64,000 bases of DNA from Streptacidiphilus sp. 4-A2 (GTDB lineage: Bacteria > Actinomycetota > Actinomycetes > Streptomycetales > Streptomycetaceae). This document shows positions 1-9,390 of this stretch, piece by piece. A program made the translations under genes and the position numbers. Each line of letters opens with the position of its first letter. The stretch's first letter is position 1. The notes under the pieces are model-generated. The model saw only the letters and a program-made list of their open reading frames with translations. It had not been told where the DNA came from and searched no databases. The stretch covers positions 1-64,000 of the forward strand of contig JAAFYY010000001.1 of NCBI GenBank assembly GCA_014284505.1, written 5' to 3'.

Positions 1-445
1 CCCGGATGAAGGACTGCCTCCGCGATCTCCTGCACCCGCTGCATCGTGATGCCCGAGCGCTGTTCGACCGCCAGGGGATGGTCCGTGGGCTCCAGTTCGA
101 TACTGGGCCGCTCTCCGACCGGCGGGTGTGGACCATCGTCTTCAGGTTGATCGTCGACGGGCAGTACACGGGGAGGTCGGTTGAGAACCAGCCGAAGTAC
201 GGCGCCTGCGACTCGCGGCCAGGGGTGTCCCACAGCTCGCTGACCCGCGCGAAGCTCGGCTCGCTGAGCGAAACCCACACACCCCAGGAGAAGACCTCGT
301 CCCGTCCGATGATCGGGATCTCGACCAGGCCGCAGACGAAGGAACCCTCACCCTTGATCACGCACTGGTCCGAGGAGAGGACGTTCCCCGGACCGCGCTC
401 CAGCTCCGGCTGCCAGTAGGCCGGCGCCGGGCTGGTGAAACTCAT
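1..445 (-). CDS. DUF2199 family protein, partial, frameshifted
   Basis: Read from an ATG at 445, the product carries the family's characteristic blocks: FSWGVWVSLSEPSF, PYFGWFSTDLP and NLKTMVHTR, then after a one-base shift the conserved ending IELEPTDHPLAVEQRSGIT. DUF2199 proteins are small cytosolic proteins of unknown function, often annotated beside immunity-like genes. The shift sits near position 120, where CGCCCGG is expected and one C is missing, so a sequencing deletion is more likely than real decay. The gene runs off the left edge, so its C-terminal few residues are not seen. Identification is from recalled family sequence; no function can be assigned. Confidence 0.72.
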   Translation of the reverse strand, partial: MSFTSPAPAYWQPELERGPGNVLSSDQCVIKGEGSFVCGLVEIPIIGRDEVFSWGVWVSLSEPSFARVSELWDTPGRESQAPYFGWFSTDLPVYCPSTINLKTMVHTRRSESGPVSNWSPRTIPWRSNSARASRCSGCRRSRRQSFIR

Positions 446-568
446 GGGTATCTCTGCATGACGTTCACCGCAGCACGCGCACGTGAACCCGAGACCGGTC
501 GACATGACGCCGAGAGTATCCGCCACGCCCGGCCCCCGGCGCCGGGAAAGCCCTCGGGCACAGGCGCC

Positions 569-852
569 TCATCCAGCACCTTCCCCGTTCCGACGGAGGA
601 GTCGGTGGAGCACCTCGTACACATCCTCTTCAACCGCTTCCAGGAACTCGACGCCGAACACGCACAGGGATTGTTCCAAGGGTGCCCAAACGTGCCCAAG
701 CGGAAGTCCTCCGCAAGGAAGATGAAGCAGTCCCCATCCGGACAGGGACTCAACGGCCAGCCCTCCCCGAACATCCCTCCACGACCCGGGACAGGAACAT
801 GTCCGCCATCGGGACGTGCGCTCGGAAGGACGCGGGAAGTGGCGGGTCTCAC
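569..852 (-). pseudogene. DUF2716 family protein, frameshifted fragment
   Basis: The reverse strand encodes PDGDCFIFLAEDFRLGTFG, then after a single missing G near 676 continues as EQSLCVFGVEFLEAVEED and ends at a TGA at 569-571. Both pieces are typical of the C-terminal half of DUF2716 proteins (DGDYYIFL, GTFGHPWE, LCVFG). The N-terminal half of the family is not recognisable upstream, so this is either a true remnant or a gene with further errors. Function of the family is unknown. Confidence 0.5.
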
Positions 853-945
853 GGACGGTGCTTCGGCAGGCAGCCGGCACTGCAGCGTCGCGGGTTCGCG
901 TGTTTCACGATTCGCGATGCTCAGGGTTCAGACACAGGTACTTAC

Positions 946-987
946 GCAGCCCGCAGCCCGCAGCCCGCAGCCCGCAGCCCGCAGCCC
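946..987. repeat. Short tandem repeat, GCAGCCC x 6
   Basis: Six uninterrupted 7-bp copies of GCAGCCC lie about 75 bp upstream of the YrhB-domain gene. The unit length is not a multiple of three and no gene clearly crosses it, so it is read as a non-coding microsatellite-like tract. Confidence 0.9.
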
Positions 988-1061
988 GCCCACGACACTG
1001 CCCCTGGGCCGTTCCAGGCGCCGATCCGACGGCGGGCCCAGGAAATGCTGTTGAGCCCCGG

Positions 1062-2066
1062 ATGCGGTTCGCCGAAGATGTGCTGGTGATCGAAGAAGCG
1101 CACGCTGTACGACTGGTCCAGGCCGAATTGGAGCATGAGTTCACGCGGTCGCGCGGATACGGTCGCACCGAGCCGATGGTCATCATCGCCGTCAAGCAAC
1201 ACGCCCTGGGCTGGCTGGTCACCGCCCAGTCAGCCGAGTTCGCCCGGACCCGCGACTGGCGCACCATGCTGGTGGGCCACGGCCCCTACCTGGTCGACGG
1301 ACAGGATGCGAGCGTCCACCAGATCCCCGGCATGACCTACAGGGAGGACTGGGAAACGGCGTATCGTCACCAGGTCCGCGGCGAAACACCACCCGAGCCG
1401 GCCGATGAGTTCGCCGACGAGGTCCGCACCCTCCTTGCTGAGCACGGTCGCCTTGCCGCCCTGAAGCACCTGCGCCACCGCACCGTGCAAAGGATCTCCC
1501 TGCGTCAGGCACAGCTGTACATCGATGCCCTGGCCGCCGGCGGCATCCCGCCGCAGGACCTTGCCGCGCTGACAGCGCGCCCCGACCGCCCGTCCCTGCA
1601 CCTGCCGATCATCACCGTGCACCCGGCACCGCCCACCGACATCAGGTCATTGGAGGCGGCACGGCGGCCGGGTATGCCGGCCCTGGTCGGCAGCTTCCGG
1701 GAGCTCGAGAACGGCCACGCCCACGAGCCCAGCATCCACCAGGCGGTCCGGGCAGCGGCTCAGCCCCACGAGGCCCAGTTGGTCGCCTACCTTCGGGCCG
1801 GAGCCGTGTGCGTGGCGGCGGCCCACCTGGCCCACGACGAACTCGACCCCGCCCGTCCCGCGTCGGTGGCTTCGCGCTGCTGACCGACGGCGTGGGATGT
1901 GGCGCAGCGACCTTGCCCACTACCTCGGGCGCTACCACCTGGACCTCGACCCCGGTTCCTCGACCACGCACGCGACCATCACTGGCACCCAGCACAGGTC
2001 ACCGATGACCAACTACTCGCCATCGCTGACGCGATGACCCGCGAGAACACCCCCGAAGACGGCTGA
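1062..2066 (+). CDS. YrhB-domain (immunity-like) protein with C-terminal extension, frameshifted
   Basis: The product from ATG 1062 has the YrhB-like pattern in its first 110 residues: PMVIIAVKQHALGWLVTAQ, DWRTMLVGHGPYLVD, then WETAYRHQVRG. YrhB-type domains occur in immunity proteins of polymorphic toxin systems; here no toxin gene is adjacent. A middle segment (about residues 120-190) is helical and ends with a proline-rich turn. A third part carries EAQLVAYLRAGAVCVAAAH and, after two shifts near 1895 and 1956, LLTDG, WMWRSDLAHYLGRYH and the ending MTRENTPEDG at TGA 2064-2066. That last part resembles a separate family of Streptomyces proteins of unknown function, so the gene may be a two-module protein. 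Earlier in-frame starts would pull in the GCAGCCC repeat and are unlikely. Confidence 0.6.
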
Positions 2067-2419
2067 TCCAAGGGTCGCCGACCGGCTGCTCCGGACGGGC
2101 AGCCAGAATCCCGGGGCGGCTGGCAGACTGGAGAGGGCCGTCCAGGCGGGGAACGAGGAGACCTGGCTGGCCTGGCGACCAGGCACACCATCGCCGCCCT
2201 CCTCCAGGAGTCCCCCCGCCCGGCGACCGAACCTGCCGACGCCGACCTGCCGGCCGCGATCACCCAGCGCCGGGACGAGCGGACCCACCCCGGCACCTTG
2301 AGCACACACCCTTCGGGGCCGGCGCCGGCCACCCCCTCGTGCGGTTCGGATCGCCGGGCCGGTTGGGGCGGGCCGGATCCGGCGGTGGCAACCCAAGGAG
2401 TCATGGAACAATCCGCCTG
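2067..2419. other. Intergenic, no convincing gene
   Basis: No frame shows a recognisable family. Open frames here have the atypical composition of antisense or non-coding GC-rich DNA. A ribosome-binding-like AAGGAG lies at 2395-2400 just before the next gene. Confidence 0.5.
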
Positions 2420-3641
2420 GTGACCACACCACCCCTGGCCCCGTCAGAGCACCGGCCTTCGCCCGACCTGCGTAACTCGCGGGCGGCGCTCATCGCTCTC
2501 GCCGTCATCGCTGCCGTGTCCGTCCCGCTCCTGGCTTTCCTGGGGGCGAGCGCCGGGGGCACCGCCAACTGCATGTGATAGCCGGCTTGGCGCTGACCCT
2601 CCTGCCGATGCTCGTGTTTGACGCGGTTCCACTGCTCTTCGGGCGCGCGGCTGGGCTGGAGGCATCCTTCGTCCCCCTGGGCACCGGTCCGGTGATCAGC
2701 CGCCGGCGACTGGGCGACGGTCGATCCGTGGTGGTGCACAGCGTGCCCGTCAAGACTCCGGGTTGGCACATCTCCATGGTCGCCGTATCCGGCCAGCGGG
2801 TCAGGACCTGGCTCGGCTCGCTGTGCAGTTGGCTGCTGACTGCGGGCGCGGTCCTCCTGGTCGCAGGCGTCTACTTCGGCCCCCGTGCCGCGTTGCCCGG
2901 TGCGCTGCCGGCATTGTTTGCCTATGCCGTGCTGACCCTGACGGCTGCGATGGTCCCGGGCAGCGAGGCCTGGCGGATCCTCGTCATGCCTTTTGTCAAG
3001 CCCTCCCGGCCGAGGTCTCACTCACGGTCGATGCCGCGGATGCCCGGCGGGCACTGCTGTCGGGTCGGATCGGTGAGGCCAGGGCCCGCCTGTCCCGGGC
3101 CCCGGTTGCAGATGGGCCGGTGTCGTGGCCCGATGCTCGGTTGCGGGTGGACCTCCTGGTGGCCGAGGGCCGCTACGAGGACGCGCTCACCGCGGTGGAC
3201 GAGTTGCTCGCCCGGCATTCAGCGAAGCATGTGCCTGTCCATGACCGCTACCTGGCGGAAGGTTCTGGCCCGTGGGGCCGAGGCCGGTGCCTTCCCAGAC
3301 GATTCCACCGCTACCCGAATCGCTGCCCTGATGGCAGAGGTCCGGCGCGCGAATACAGACCTCCTCCGCAGCGAAGACCTGCCCGCCACCGAGGCGTTGC
3401 TCATCGGCCACCCCGACGCGCAGCCGCTGGCTGCCCGTGCGGTGCGGATCGCCGCGACGCCGCTGGCCCGCGCGAACGCCCTGTGCGTACTGGCCGGTGC
3501 CCACGCCGTCGCAGGCCGGTCCACCGAGGCTGCGGCGGCGCTCTCCCTGGCTCGTGGCGAAGCCCCCGATCTGGCCCCCTCAAGGTGGTCGAACAGCGAA
3601 TCGCAGCCCATTCCGGGGACAATGGGCTGTCGGCCCGCTGA
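2420..3641 (+). CDS. Integral membrane protein with C-terminal helical repeat region, frameshifted
   Basis: The likely GTG start at 2420 leads into a first hydrophobic helix (LIALAVIAAVSVPLLAFLG). After a shift near 2575 there is a second membrane segment (GLALTLLPMLVF), a soluble loop with FVPLGTGPVISRRRLGDG, and two more membrane helices (LLTAGAVLLVAGVYFG and the stretch around 2930). A second shift near 3000 enters an alanine-rich helical region resembling tetratricopeptide repeats (ARRALLSGRIGEARARL, AEGRYEDALTAVDELL, LARANALCVLAGAHAVAG) that ends at TGA 3639-3641. The layout recalls membrane proteins with a cytosolic TPR tail, and the N-terminal loop faintly resembles M50-type membrane proteases, but no HExxH zinc site is visible. 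Function unknown. 3642-3991 shows no gene. Confidence 0.5.
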
Positions 3642-3991
3642 GTGCGACGAGCCGCTCTGGCGTCAGCGGCTGACGCGGACGGGGATCTTGGAAAAGACGA
3701 AGTCGCAGGCGAGGCTGTCGCAGGTTCGTACCGATGACGTCAATGACGCCAGTGACGTCGCCGCAGCTCAACGAGTTGAGCCTGTATTCCGAAGCAGGTG
3801 GGTGCTCCGGTGTGACGCTTTCGCGAACGCCGGCGTGGTCGCCGATGGAGCTGAGGCCACTGCACCCCGACCGGCGGGGTTCCCCGCCAGTCGGGGGCGT
3901 TGACGGTTTCGCGATCCTGTGCGAAAACTGTGCAGGCTTCCCGGAACCGCGTCCCTGCCTCGGGGAGGATTTCGGCTGCAAGGAGAGCGAT

Positions 3992-4681
3992 GTGTTCAGA
4001 AGGTACCGGCTGACCTACAGCCCCGAGATCCGCGCGCTGGTCGAGTCCCTGCCGGCAGAGCAACGTCAGGACGTCTCCCGCAGCTTCACCCTGCTGATGT
4101 GCGACCCGATCAGCCACGCAGTCATCCGTATCGCGAGGCGCAACACCGTGGAGAACCGGTACGCGGCCTATCTCATGCCCGGTTTCACACTGGAGGCCGA
4201 GTACACCGTCAGCGGCCGTGACCTTCACGTCGTGAAGTGGACCACCCGGTACCCCCTGATCGTGTTCGACGCCGACCACCGCGTCGTCGTGCCGCCCGTG
4301 GTCGCCCATGAGGCTGCCGCAACCGTCGGCGACTGCTCCTCCCCGGAGGGGCACAGGCTTCGGGGCGAGTGGTGCCTGCGGGCACGCGCCCAGGTACTGG
4401 ACTTCCGCGACCTGCCGGACGCGGAGCGCGCGACGGCGCTGTACACCATGGCCCATTCCCTGGGCTCGCGGGTGAAACGGGCCGTCGGACACCCGGAGCT
4501 CATCGAGACCGCCTCGCATGAGCAGCAGGCGCAGGCCAACTACGCGCTCACCGCCCACCTGCACAAGGCCACGCGGCTGGCCGAGCAGCAGGCCCTCGGC
4601 GCCTACGAGCCACTGCACCGCCGGCTCGGCACGATGCCGTGGGAGGAGCCGGAGTACATCGCGCGAATGGCGGAACGCTGA
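3992..4681 (+). CDS. RelE/ParE-like domain protein with helical C-terminal extension
   Basis: An intact 229-residue product starts at GTG 3992, preceded by AAGGAGAG five bases upstream. The first 95 residues look like a RelE/ParE toxin fold: YRLTYSPEIRALVESLPAE, a central LLMCDP segment, a basic RIARRNTVENRYAAYL strand and a final VVKWTTRYP strand. The remaining 130 residues are charged and helical, rich in alanine and arginine, and have no recognised relatives. Stand-alone RelE toxins are about 90 residues, so this is either a fusion or a RelE-fold protein with another role. No antitoxin gene of the usual small type is seen immediately upstream. The assignment to the fold is inference from pattern. 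Confidence 0.55.
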   Translation: MFRRYRLTYSPEIRALVESLPAEQRQDVSRSFTLLMCDPISHAVIRIARRNTVENRYAAYLMPGFTLEAEYTVSGRDLHVVKWTTRYPLIVFDADHRVVVPPVVAHEAAATVGDCSSPEGHRLRGEWCLRARAQVLDFRDLPDAERATALYTMAHSLGSRVKRAVGHPELIETASHEQQAQANYALTAHLHKATRLAEQQALGAYEPLHRRLGTMPWEEPEYIARMAER

Positions 4682-5942
4682 CGCCCAGAAGCACACCCCG
4701 GCGCGGCACGCAGCGAAGAAGCACAGCCTCGACCAGAGCCGTCCGATCCGGGCGACGAGGCGCGATCCCGCAGCCTGGCGGGCGGAGCAGGCCGCAGCGG
4801 CCGCGCGACCGGCACCGAAGGCAGCCGCCCGCTCGGCGACACGGCGGCCAAGGCGCACCGCCGTAGCGACGCCGGTGCTGCACCACGGCCAGGCGTCAAG
4901 AGAACCAGCGCCGCCCCGTCGCAGACGCTGTGCCGACGTCCTGCCGATCGCCACGTCAGCACTCCCGAATGGTGAAGCACAACCACCACCAGCGCCCCTG
5001 GGCCGGTGAGCCGGGCCATGCAGGTTTCGGGCAGAGAGCACGAAGGCTGCGGGTGGCGGGTTCCGTCCGTATCTCTTCCAGCCTCCGGTGTGGCTGCCCA
5101 CGCTCGCAGGTCTGGCCGCAGCGGCGGGCTGGTCCTGGTCCTGACGCGCCGACCCCGCCGCGCGGCGGTCAACAAGTGCTGCCAGAACCCATCGACATTT
5201 GCTCTCCGCGTACACCTGCGCAGCACCCGCCCCGGTCGGGTGACGGACCAGCAGCAACTCGCTCGCCGTCCGCGGTCCACCTGGCTCCCCGCCGTCAGCC
5301 CGACCCGGGCCACACCACCGGCCGCGCCAGCACCCCGCCAGTGGGGCAGCCGAGGTCCTCCCTCGTCCAGTACCTCACCTGCCGGGCGTTCCTGATCGGC
5401 GTGACGTGCGCCACCGCAACCCGCTCCCTCGGTCCGGGTCATGCCCATCCAAGGCGGGCTCCGTCAGGGAGGAGCAGCCGGACCGGGCGGCGAGCGTCAG
5501 CCCGGCAGCGGTCCCCACCCGTGGCAGCCCGGCACTGTTCCACACCCGGGACAGCAGGCGGAAAACATGACGCCCGTTCCATACCTCTGGACAGCCCAGA
5601 ACGAGGCCGGCTCCGACTCGGCGGTCAGACGGCCGTCGGCCGACTGGAACCGGACGACTGGCGAGGAGGCAGTATTCCCACCCTGCGCCATTCCGGCCTG
5701 GGGACTCGATGCTGATAGGCCCGCATACTCCGGTGTCGCGTATTCGGCCCCGATGCCAGTCGACCCTCACGGTGAGTGAGCGTGCCCGTCAGTTCTCCCG
5801 GCGGATCGCCGAGATCCAAGCGCGGCGCGGCGGCAGCTGCTTCGCCGCCTGGCACCGGGCCGACCGCGAACGGTCGGCCCGGGCAGCCCCGCGCGGGTCG
5901 GAACGTCGTGAGGGAGCCGCGCCGACTGGCGTTGCCGATCGC
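4682..5942. other. Long stretch without a supportable gene
   Basis: Long open frames exist on both strands but none shows a recognisable domain, a good start with a ribosome-binding site, or conserved motifs. The reverse strand around 5200-5300 contains a short plausible coding run (RHPTGAGAAQVYAES), which may be a remnant of a frameshifted gene. I could not identify it. Confidence 0.4.
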
Positions 5943-6403
5943 CTACGGGGCGGGGATTTCCCTGACCAGGCGCGAGCTCCAGTCACACCAGACCTTGCCC
6001 GGCAGGAAGGCGCCGCCGGCTTCGTCGAGGTGCTCTTCGACGTACGGGATGGTCGCGTCACAGACTTCGATGGCCTGGTCAAAGAACGACGTGGTGTCGG
6101 GTTGGTGTGGAAGCTCCAGCGCGGGTTGTAGGCCGCCGTCCGGGCGACGATCCGTGCGAGCAGGTGGGGACGTTCAGTAGTCTCCCCGCGACGATTCCCG
6201 GGCGTGCTCGATGTCCTTGGGCTCGGTCAGCTTGACGACGAAGCGCTCGTGCGTGACGTCGGTCATCTCGAAGTACGCGACGCCCGCGTCGGAGGCGCGA
6301 GCGTGCTGGTGGCTGGGGCGGCGGCCTGAGTGGGTTGTGCCGTGGCGAAGGCCAGCACGCCGATGGCGGCTAGTCCGGTCGCCTTGATGAGCACGCGTCG
6401 CAT
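5943..6403 (-). CDS. Secreted BP74-related protein, frameshifted
   Basis: ATG 6403 follows AAAGGAGAG and opens a clear signal peptide ([19 protein letters not shown], then [12 protein letters not shown]). After a shift near 6290 the mature part reads [19 protein letters not shown], and after further shifts near 6190 and 6095 it continues [39 protein letters not shown] and [19 protein letters not shown] to a TAG at 5943. This block order matches actinobacterial proteins annotated as BP74-related, named after a Dictyostelium calmodulin-binding protein; their bacterial role is unknown. Two cysteines (EVCD, VWCDW) are conserved and may form a disulfide after export. Neighbouring genes give no hint of function. 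Confidence 0.68.
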
Positions 6404-6845
6404 GAGGGTTCTCTCCTTTGGGTTACAGGCGTCGTGCATGCCACGACTCCCTACGCAAAGAATTGAATCAGTTACATTGAGTAATCACGCTGAGGTTGCG
6501 GCCCGCGTCGCGGCAGATGAGGACAGCTCGGACGCCATTGCCACGATGGGGCAGGACGACGAGCCGCTGGTGCCGTACGGGATCACTCGTGGTCTGTGGC
6601 GTTCTCGTCGCGCGGCGGGCTCAGGGCGCCGCGCGATTCGGGAAGCCGCAAGGACCACCGGCCGCGCATGTCCCTACCCAGGGTGCGGCGCTACCGGACA
6701 TCACGCAGCGTCAAAGAACGTCCTTGCAGGTCGCCTTAAGTGAGAGGGCGGTATATGACATGAGGTCGCATTTGTCGTCACTGAAACGTGTGCGATCGCT
6801 GTATCTCCGCTGCCCGTGAGGCCCGGCGGTACTGGAGTGTTACCT

Positions 6846-6985
6846 GTGAGCTACCGCCAGTCCTGCAAGAGCGACTTGTCCGACGAGCGCTGGGCCCTGA
6901 AAGCTCAGGTGACGGCGCACAGGGCGTCCTGCTCTGCGCCGCTGCGGCACGCAATCTCCAGCCGCCTCGGAAACTGTCGGCGGCG
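6846..6985 (+). pseudogene. IS5-type transposase, N-terminal remnant
   Basis: A GTG at 6846 begins SYRQSCKSDLSDERWAL, the usual opening of IS5-family transposases (SDLTDAQWELIEP). Similarity fades after about 25 residues and no DDE core follows, so only a remnant is present. Confidence 0.5.
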
Positions 6986-7052
6986 GGCCGCCGGAAACCG
7001 GAGGCAGGACAAGAGCGGGGCCCTGACTCGGGACCGTGGGCTGCTGTCCCTG

Positions 7053-7490
7053 TCAGAGCAGGCCAAGCACTGTGAGGAGGGCTCCAGCCAGCGCGAGGGC
7101 TGCCAGGAACAGCAGGGTCAGGATCATGCGCGCGGTACCGCGGCCCGCCTCGACGAGGACTGCCTGCTCAGGGCTCGACGGGAGGTAGCGCAACTGCACC
7201 CGGGTCCCCAGAGCCCGACGCCGGTCGGCATCGGTGTCGAGCCGGTACTCGCGCCCGTCGGCCGCACGGAAGCCCACGATGGCGTGCTGGAGGCCCGCCC
7301 GGCCCTGATCGCCCGGTAGCACGTAGGCGTCCAGCACCCGGCCCTCGACCCAGAGCCCTTCGTCGAACGTCTCCGCGACGAGCAGCCACCGGCAGCGGGT
7401 CCGCACCGCGAGCGCGACGGCAACCGACAAGGCGAGGACCCCAACACAGACCAGCAGCAGCCGATTGGTGCCATCGTGCAAGAAACCCAT
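7053..7490 (-). CDS. DUF3592-like membrane protein
   Basis: An intact 145-residue product starts at ATG 7490. It has one N-terminal membrane helix (LLLVCVGVLALSVAVALAV), a central soluble beta-rich domain with EGRVLDAYVLPG, AIVGFRAADGREYRLDTD and GTRVQLRYLPSSPEQAVL, and a C-terminal membrane helix (ILTLLFLAALALAGALLTV). The pattern of an external domain between two helices, with the PSxPExA-like turn, is that of DUF3592 proteins. These are envelope proteins of unknown role. The first 100 residues of the longer open frame upstream are low-complexity and were excluded. Confidence 0.75.
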   Translation of the reverse strand: MGFLHDGTNRLLLVCVGVLALSVAVALAVRTRCRWLLVAETFDEGLWVEGRVLDAYVLPGDQGRAGLQHAIVGFRAADGREYRLDTDADRRRALGTRVQLRYLPSSPEQAVLVEAGRGTARMILTLLFLAALALAGALLTVLGLL

Positions 7491-7680
7491 GCTGACGATC
7501 CTACGGTCGTAGGGCCACCGACCGGCTTCCCCTGCTGCCGCGATGACTGCTGCCCCGAGGCCGCCGCAGGGCAGCGGTTCACCTGGGTGCCGAGGCGCCA
7601 CCACCGGGACGGGCGGTCGCCAGGACCCGTTTCGCCGTCTCGGTTGGTGCGGACACGCTGGTCGTGGGCCCGCTGTGCGG

Positions 7681-7800
7681 CTACGGCCTCGGCTGGACGG
7701 ACTGCCCCTGCTCGGGTTCGACCAGAATCCCGCGCTCGACAAGTCGCTTGAGCGTGAGCCGGACGTTGTTGATGTTGGTGGTACGATCTCCACCTCGATC
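7681..7800 (-). pseudogene. C-terminal fragment of a winged-helix-like protein
   Basis: The reverse strand reads NINNVRLTLKRLVERGILVE, then PEQGQSVQPRP and a TAG at 7681-7683. Such a tail ends many actinobacterial helix-turn-helix proteins found near insertion sequences. No upstream body of the gene is recognisable. Confidence 0.4.
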
Positions 7801-7925
7801 CGTTGGCGGCGGCCAAGCGGATCTACAATCAGTCAGGACCACCTGACTCGGGACCGTGGGGCGCTGGGTCCCGAAGTCCAGCTGGTGTCGCCCGGGAAGC
7901 GATAGATTGCCGCGAACGAGTGATC

Positions 7926-8135
7926 TCAGCAGCCCTGCGGGGCTTCCGGGGCTGCGGGTGCCCCAGGCGGTGCAGGTGCGGGGCGGCGGGCCTGCACCTC
8001 GGTGGCGTCCAGCCGCAGCACCACGCTCTCAGCTTGCGCGTACGCGAAGAAGCCGGCCAGGGTCCGCAGTCGGACCCCGCACCCGAGTCCGGGCTGACAC
8101 CATCCTGCCCGGCGGGCGGCCCCTGCCGGCCGCAC
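7926..8135 (-). pseudogene. IS5-type DDE transposase fragment
   Basis: VRLRTLAGFFAYAQAESVV followed by LRLDATEVQARRP matches the segment of IS5-like transposases that carries the first catalytic aspartate (LRLDGTEVQVRRP). Nothing on either side completes the gene. Confidence 0.5.
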
Positions 8136-8153
8136 AGGTGGCCTGACGCAGCT

Positions 8154-9374
8154 TCAGCCGCCCTCCGGGGGACCGAACAACGTCCCCGGGGTGACCGGGA
8201 TCCCCCGGGACATCGCCTCGAAGTCCAGGATCGGGTGGGTCAGGATCTCCTCGACCTCGTCGGTCAGCAGGTTCCCGAGGATGAACTCCTCCTCGGCACC
8301 CGCTCCGAAGGTCACCACCTGCCCACTGGACTGGATCATCCAGTTCAGCAACTCACGCTCACTGCTCTCCGCCAGGTGGATCTCCCGGCCGGGAAAGTCC
8401 GGCCTGATCTTCTCCACCGCCTCCCGGACCTCCTCCACTTCCACGCCGAGCCTGCGGACCGTGGCCGGCGAGGCCCGGCGGCCCCACCACTGGAAGATCA
8501 CCCACTGCGCGACCGAGGGGTGGGAGAACACCTCAGCGGCGAGCTCCGGCAGCTGGTGCAGGTTCTCGGCGCTCGCCACGGTGTGCACCCGCACCCGGTC
8601 GAACCCCTCGGCGTCGCACAGCGCGAGCGATCCGACCAGCGCCTGGAGCAGCTCGGTGTCCGGGCTGCGCCGGAACGCGCGCTGCACGTCCGCAGTGACG
8701 GCGTCCAGCGGCAGCCGCAGGGAGGACAACCCCCGCAGCCGGTCGAGCTTCTCGGCCGTGAGCGTGTACCCGGTGGTGTCGAGGCCGACCTTGAGGCCAC
8801 TGGCGACGGCATGGTCGACCACGTCGAAGATCGGTGGCCACAGCAGCGGATCACCGCCGGCCAGCACCAGATCGGTGGTCCCGTGCGCGGCCAGCTTCTC
8901 GACGATCCGCCTGGCCTGGGCCAGGTCGATCTGCTCGGCGGCGAAGGGGTTGTAGCACCCCTGGCAGGACATCGGACAGCGGTTGTTGATCGACCAGTTG
9001 ACCCGCCTGACCCGGCGTGCGGCCCGCGGCCGGTCGGCCCGGCTCCGGATCCCGGCCACCAGGTGGGCCAGCCGCCGGGCCCGCGGGAGGGTGGCACCGG
9101 CCAGCAGCTCCTCGGCCCGCTCGACGGCGGCCTCGGTGGCGTTGTTCTGCAGCAGCAGGAAGGCCAGGCGCCACCGCATACCCTCGTCCGCCGGGTCCGC
9201 TGCCAGGGCCTGCTCGACCCGCCCGGTCAGGGCCCCGAGGTAGCGGGGGTTGAAACAGGCGGGCTCCAGGCGCCGCTGGAACTCGTCGGCGATCGATCCG
9301 CGCTCCAGGGCCCGGTCGTAGCCGGCCCGCAGCGGGTGCGGGGGCAGGATCTCCACGTGCTGCCGGGTGGACAT
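8154..9374 (-). CDS. Radical SAM enzyme of unknown function
   Basis: The intact 406-residue product has a helical N-terminal domain (about residues 1-115) and then a radical SAM core. The iron-sulfur motif is CPMSCQGC at residues 133-140 (C133, C137, C140; CxxxCxxC), preceded by NWSINNR and followed by the SAM-binding GGDPL at 173-177. The C-terminal part lacks extra cysteine clusters of SPASM or twitch type and ends with a beta strand, SGQVVTFGAGAEEEFILGN, as in small radical SAM enzymes with a single cluster. It starts at ATG 9374, 16 bases after the stop of the nucleotidyltransferase-like gene, so the two are probably cotranscribed. Substrate cannot be told from sequence. Confidence 0.85.
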   Translation of the reverse strand: MSTRQHVEILPPHPLRAGYDRALERGSIADEFQRRLEPACFNPRYLGALTGRVEQALAADPADEGMRWRLAFLLLQNNATEAAVERAEELLAGATLPRARRLAHLVAGIRSRADRPRAARRVRRVNWSINNRCPMSCQGCYNPFAAEQIDLAQARRIVEKLAAHGTTDLVLAGGDPLLWPPIFDVVDHAVASGLKVGLDTTGYTLTAEKLDRLRGLSSLRLPLDAVTADVQRAFRRSPDTELLQALVGSLALCDAEGFDRVRVHTVASAENLHQLPELAAEVFSHPSVAQWVIFQWWGRRASPATVRRLGVEVEEVREAVEKIRPDFPGREIHLAESSERELLNWMIQSSGQVVTFGAGAEEEFILGNLLTDEVEEILTHPILDFEAMSRGIPVTPGTLFGPPEGG

Positions 9375-9390
9375 GCGGCGCTCTCCGGGG

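Noticed and set aside
946..987. CRISPR array
   Set aside because: The repeats are 7-bp head-to-tail copies without spacers. No array or cas gene occurs anywhere in the window.
2420..3641. M50 site-2 protease
   Set aside because: The membrane layout is somewhat similar, but no HExxH or second zinc motif can be found in any frame.
8154..9374. Prokaryotic viperin (antiviral nucleotide dehydratase)
   Set aside because: The radical SAM core with single cluster and C-terminal strand recalls viperins, and a nucleotidyltransferase-like gene is adjacent, but the cluster motif is CPMSCQGC rather than the viperin CNYxCxFC and the 115-residue N-terminal domain is foreign to that family.
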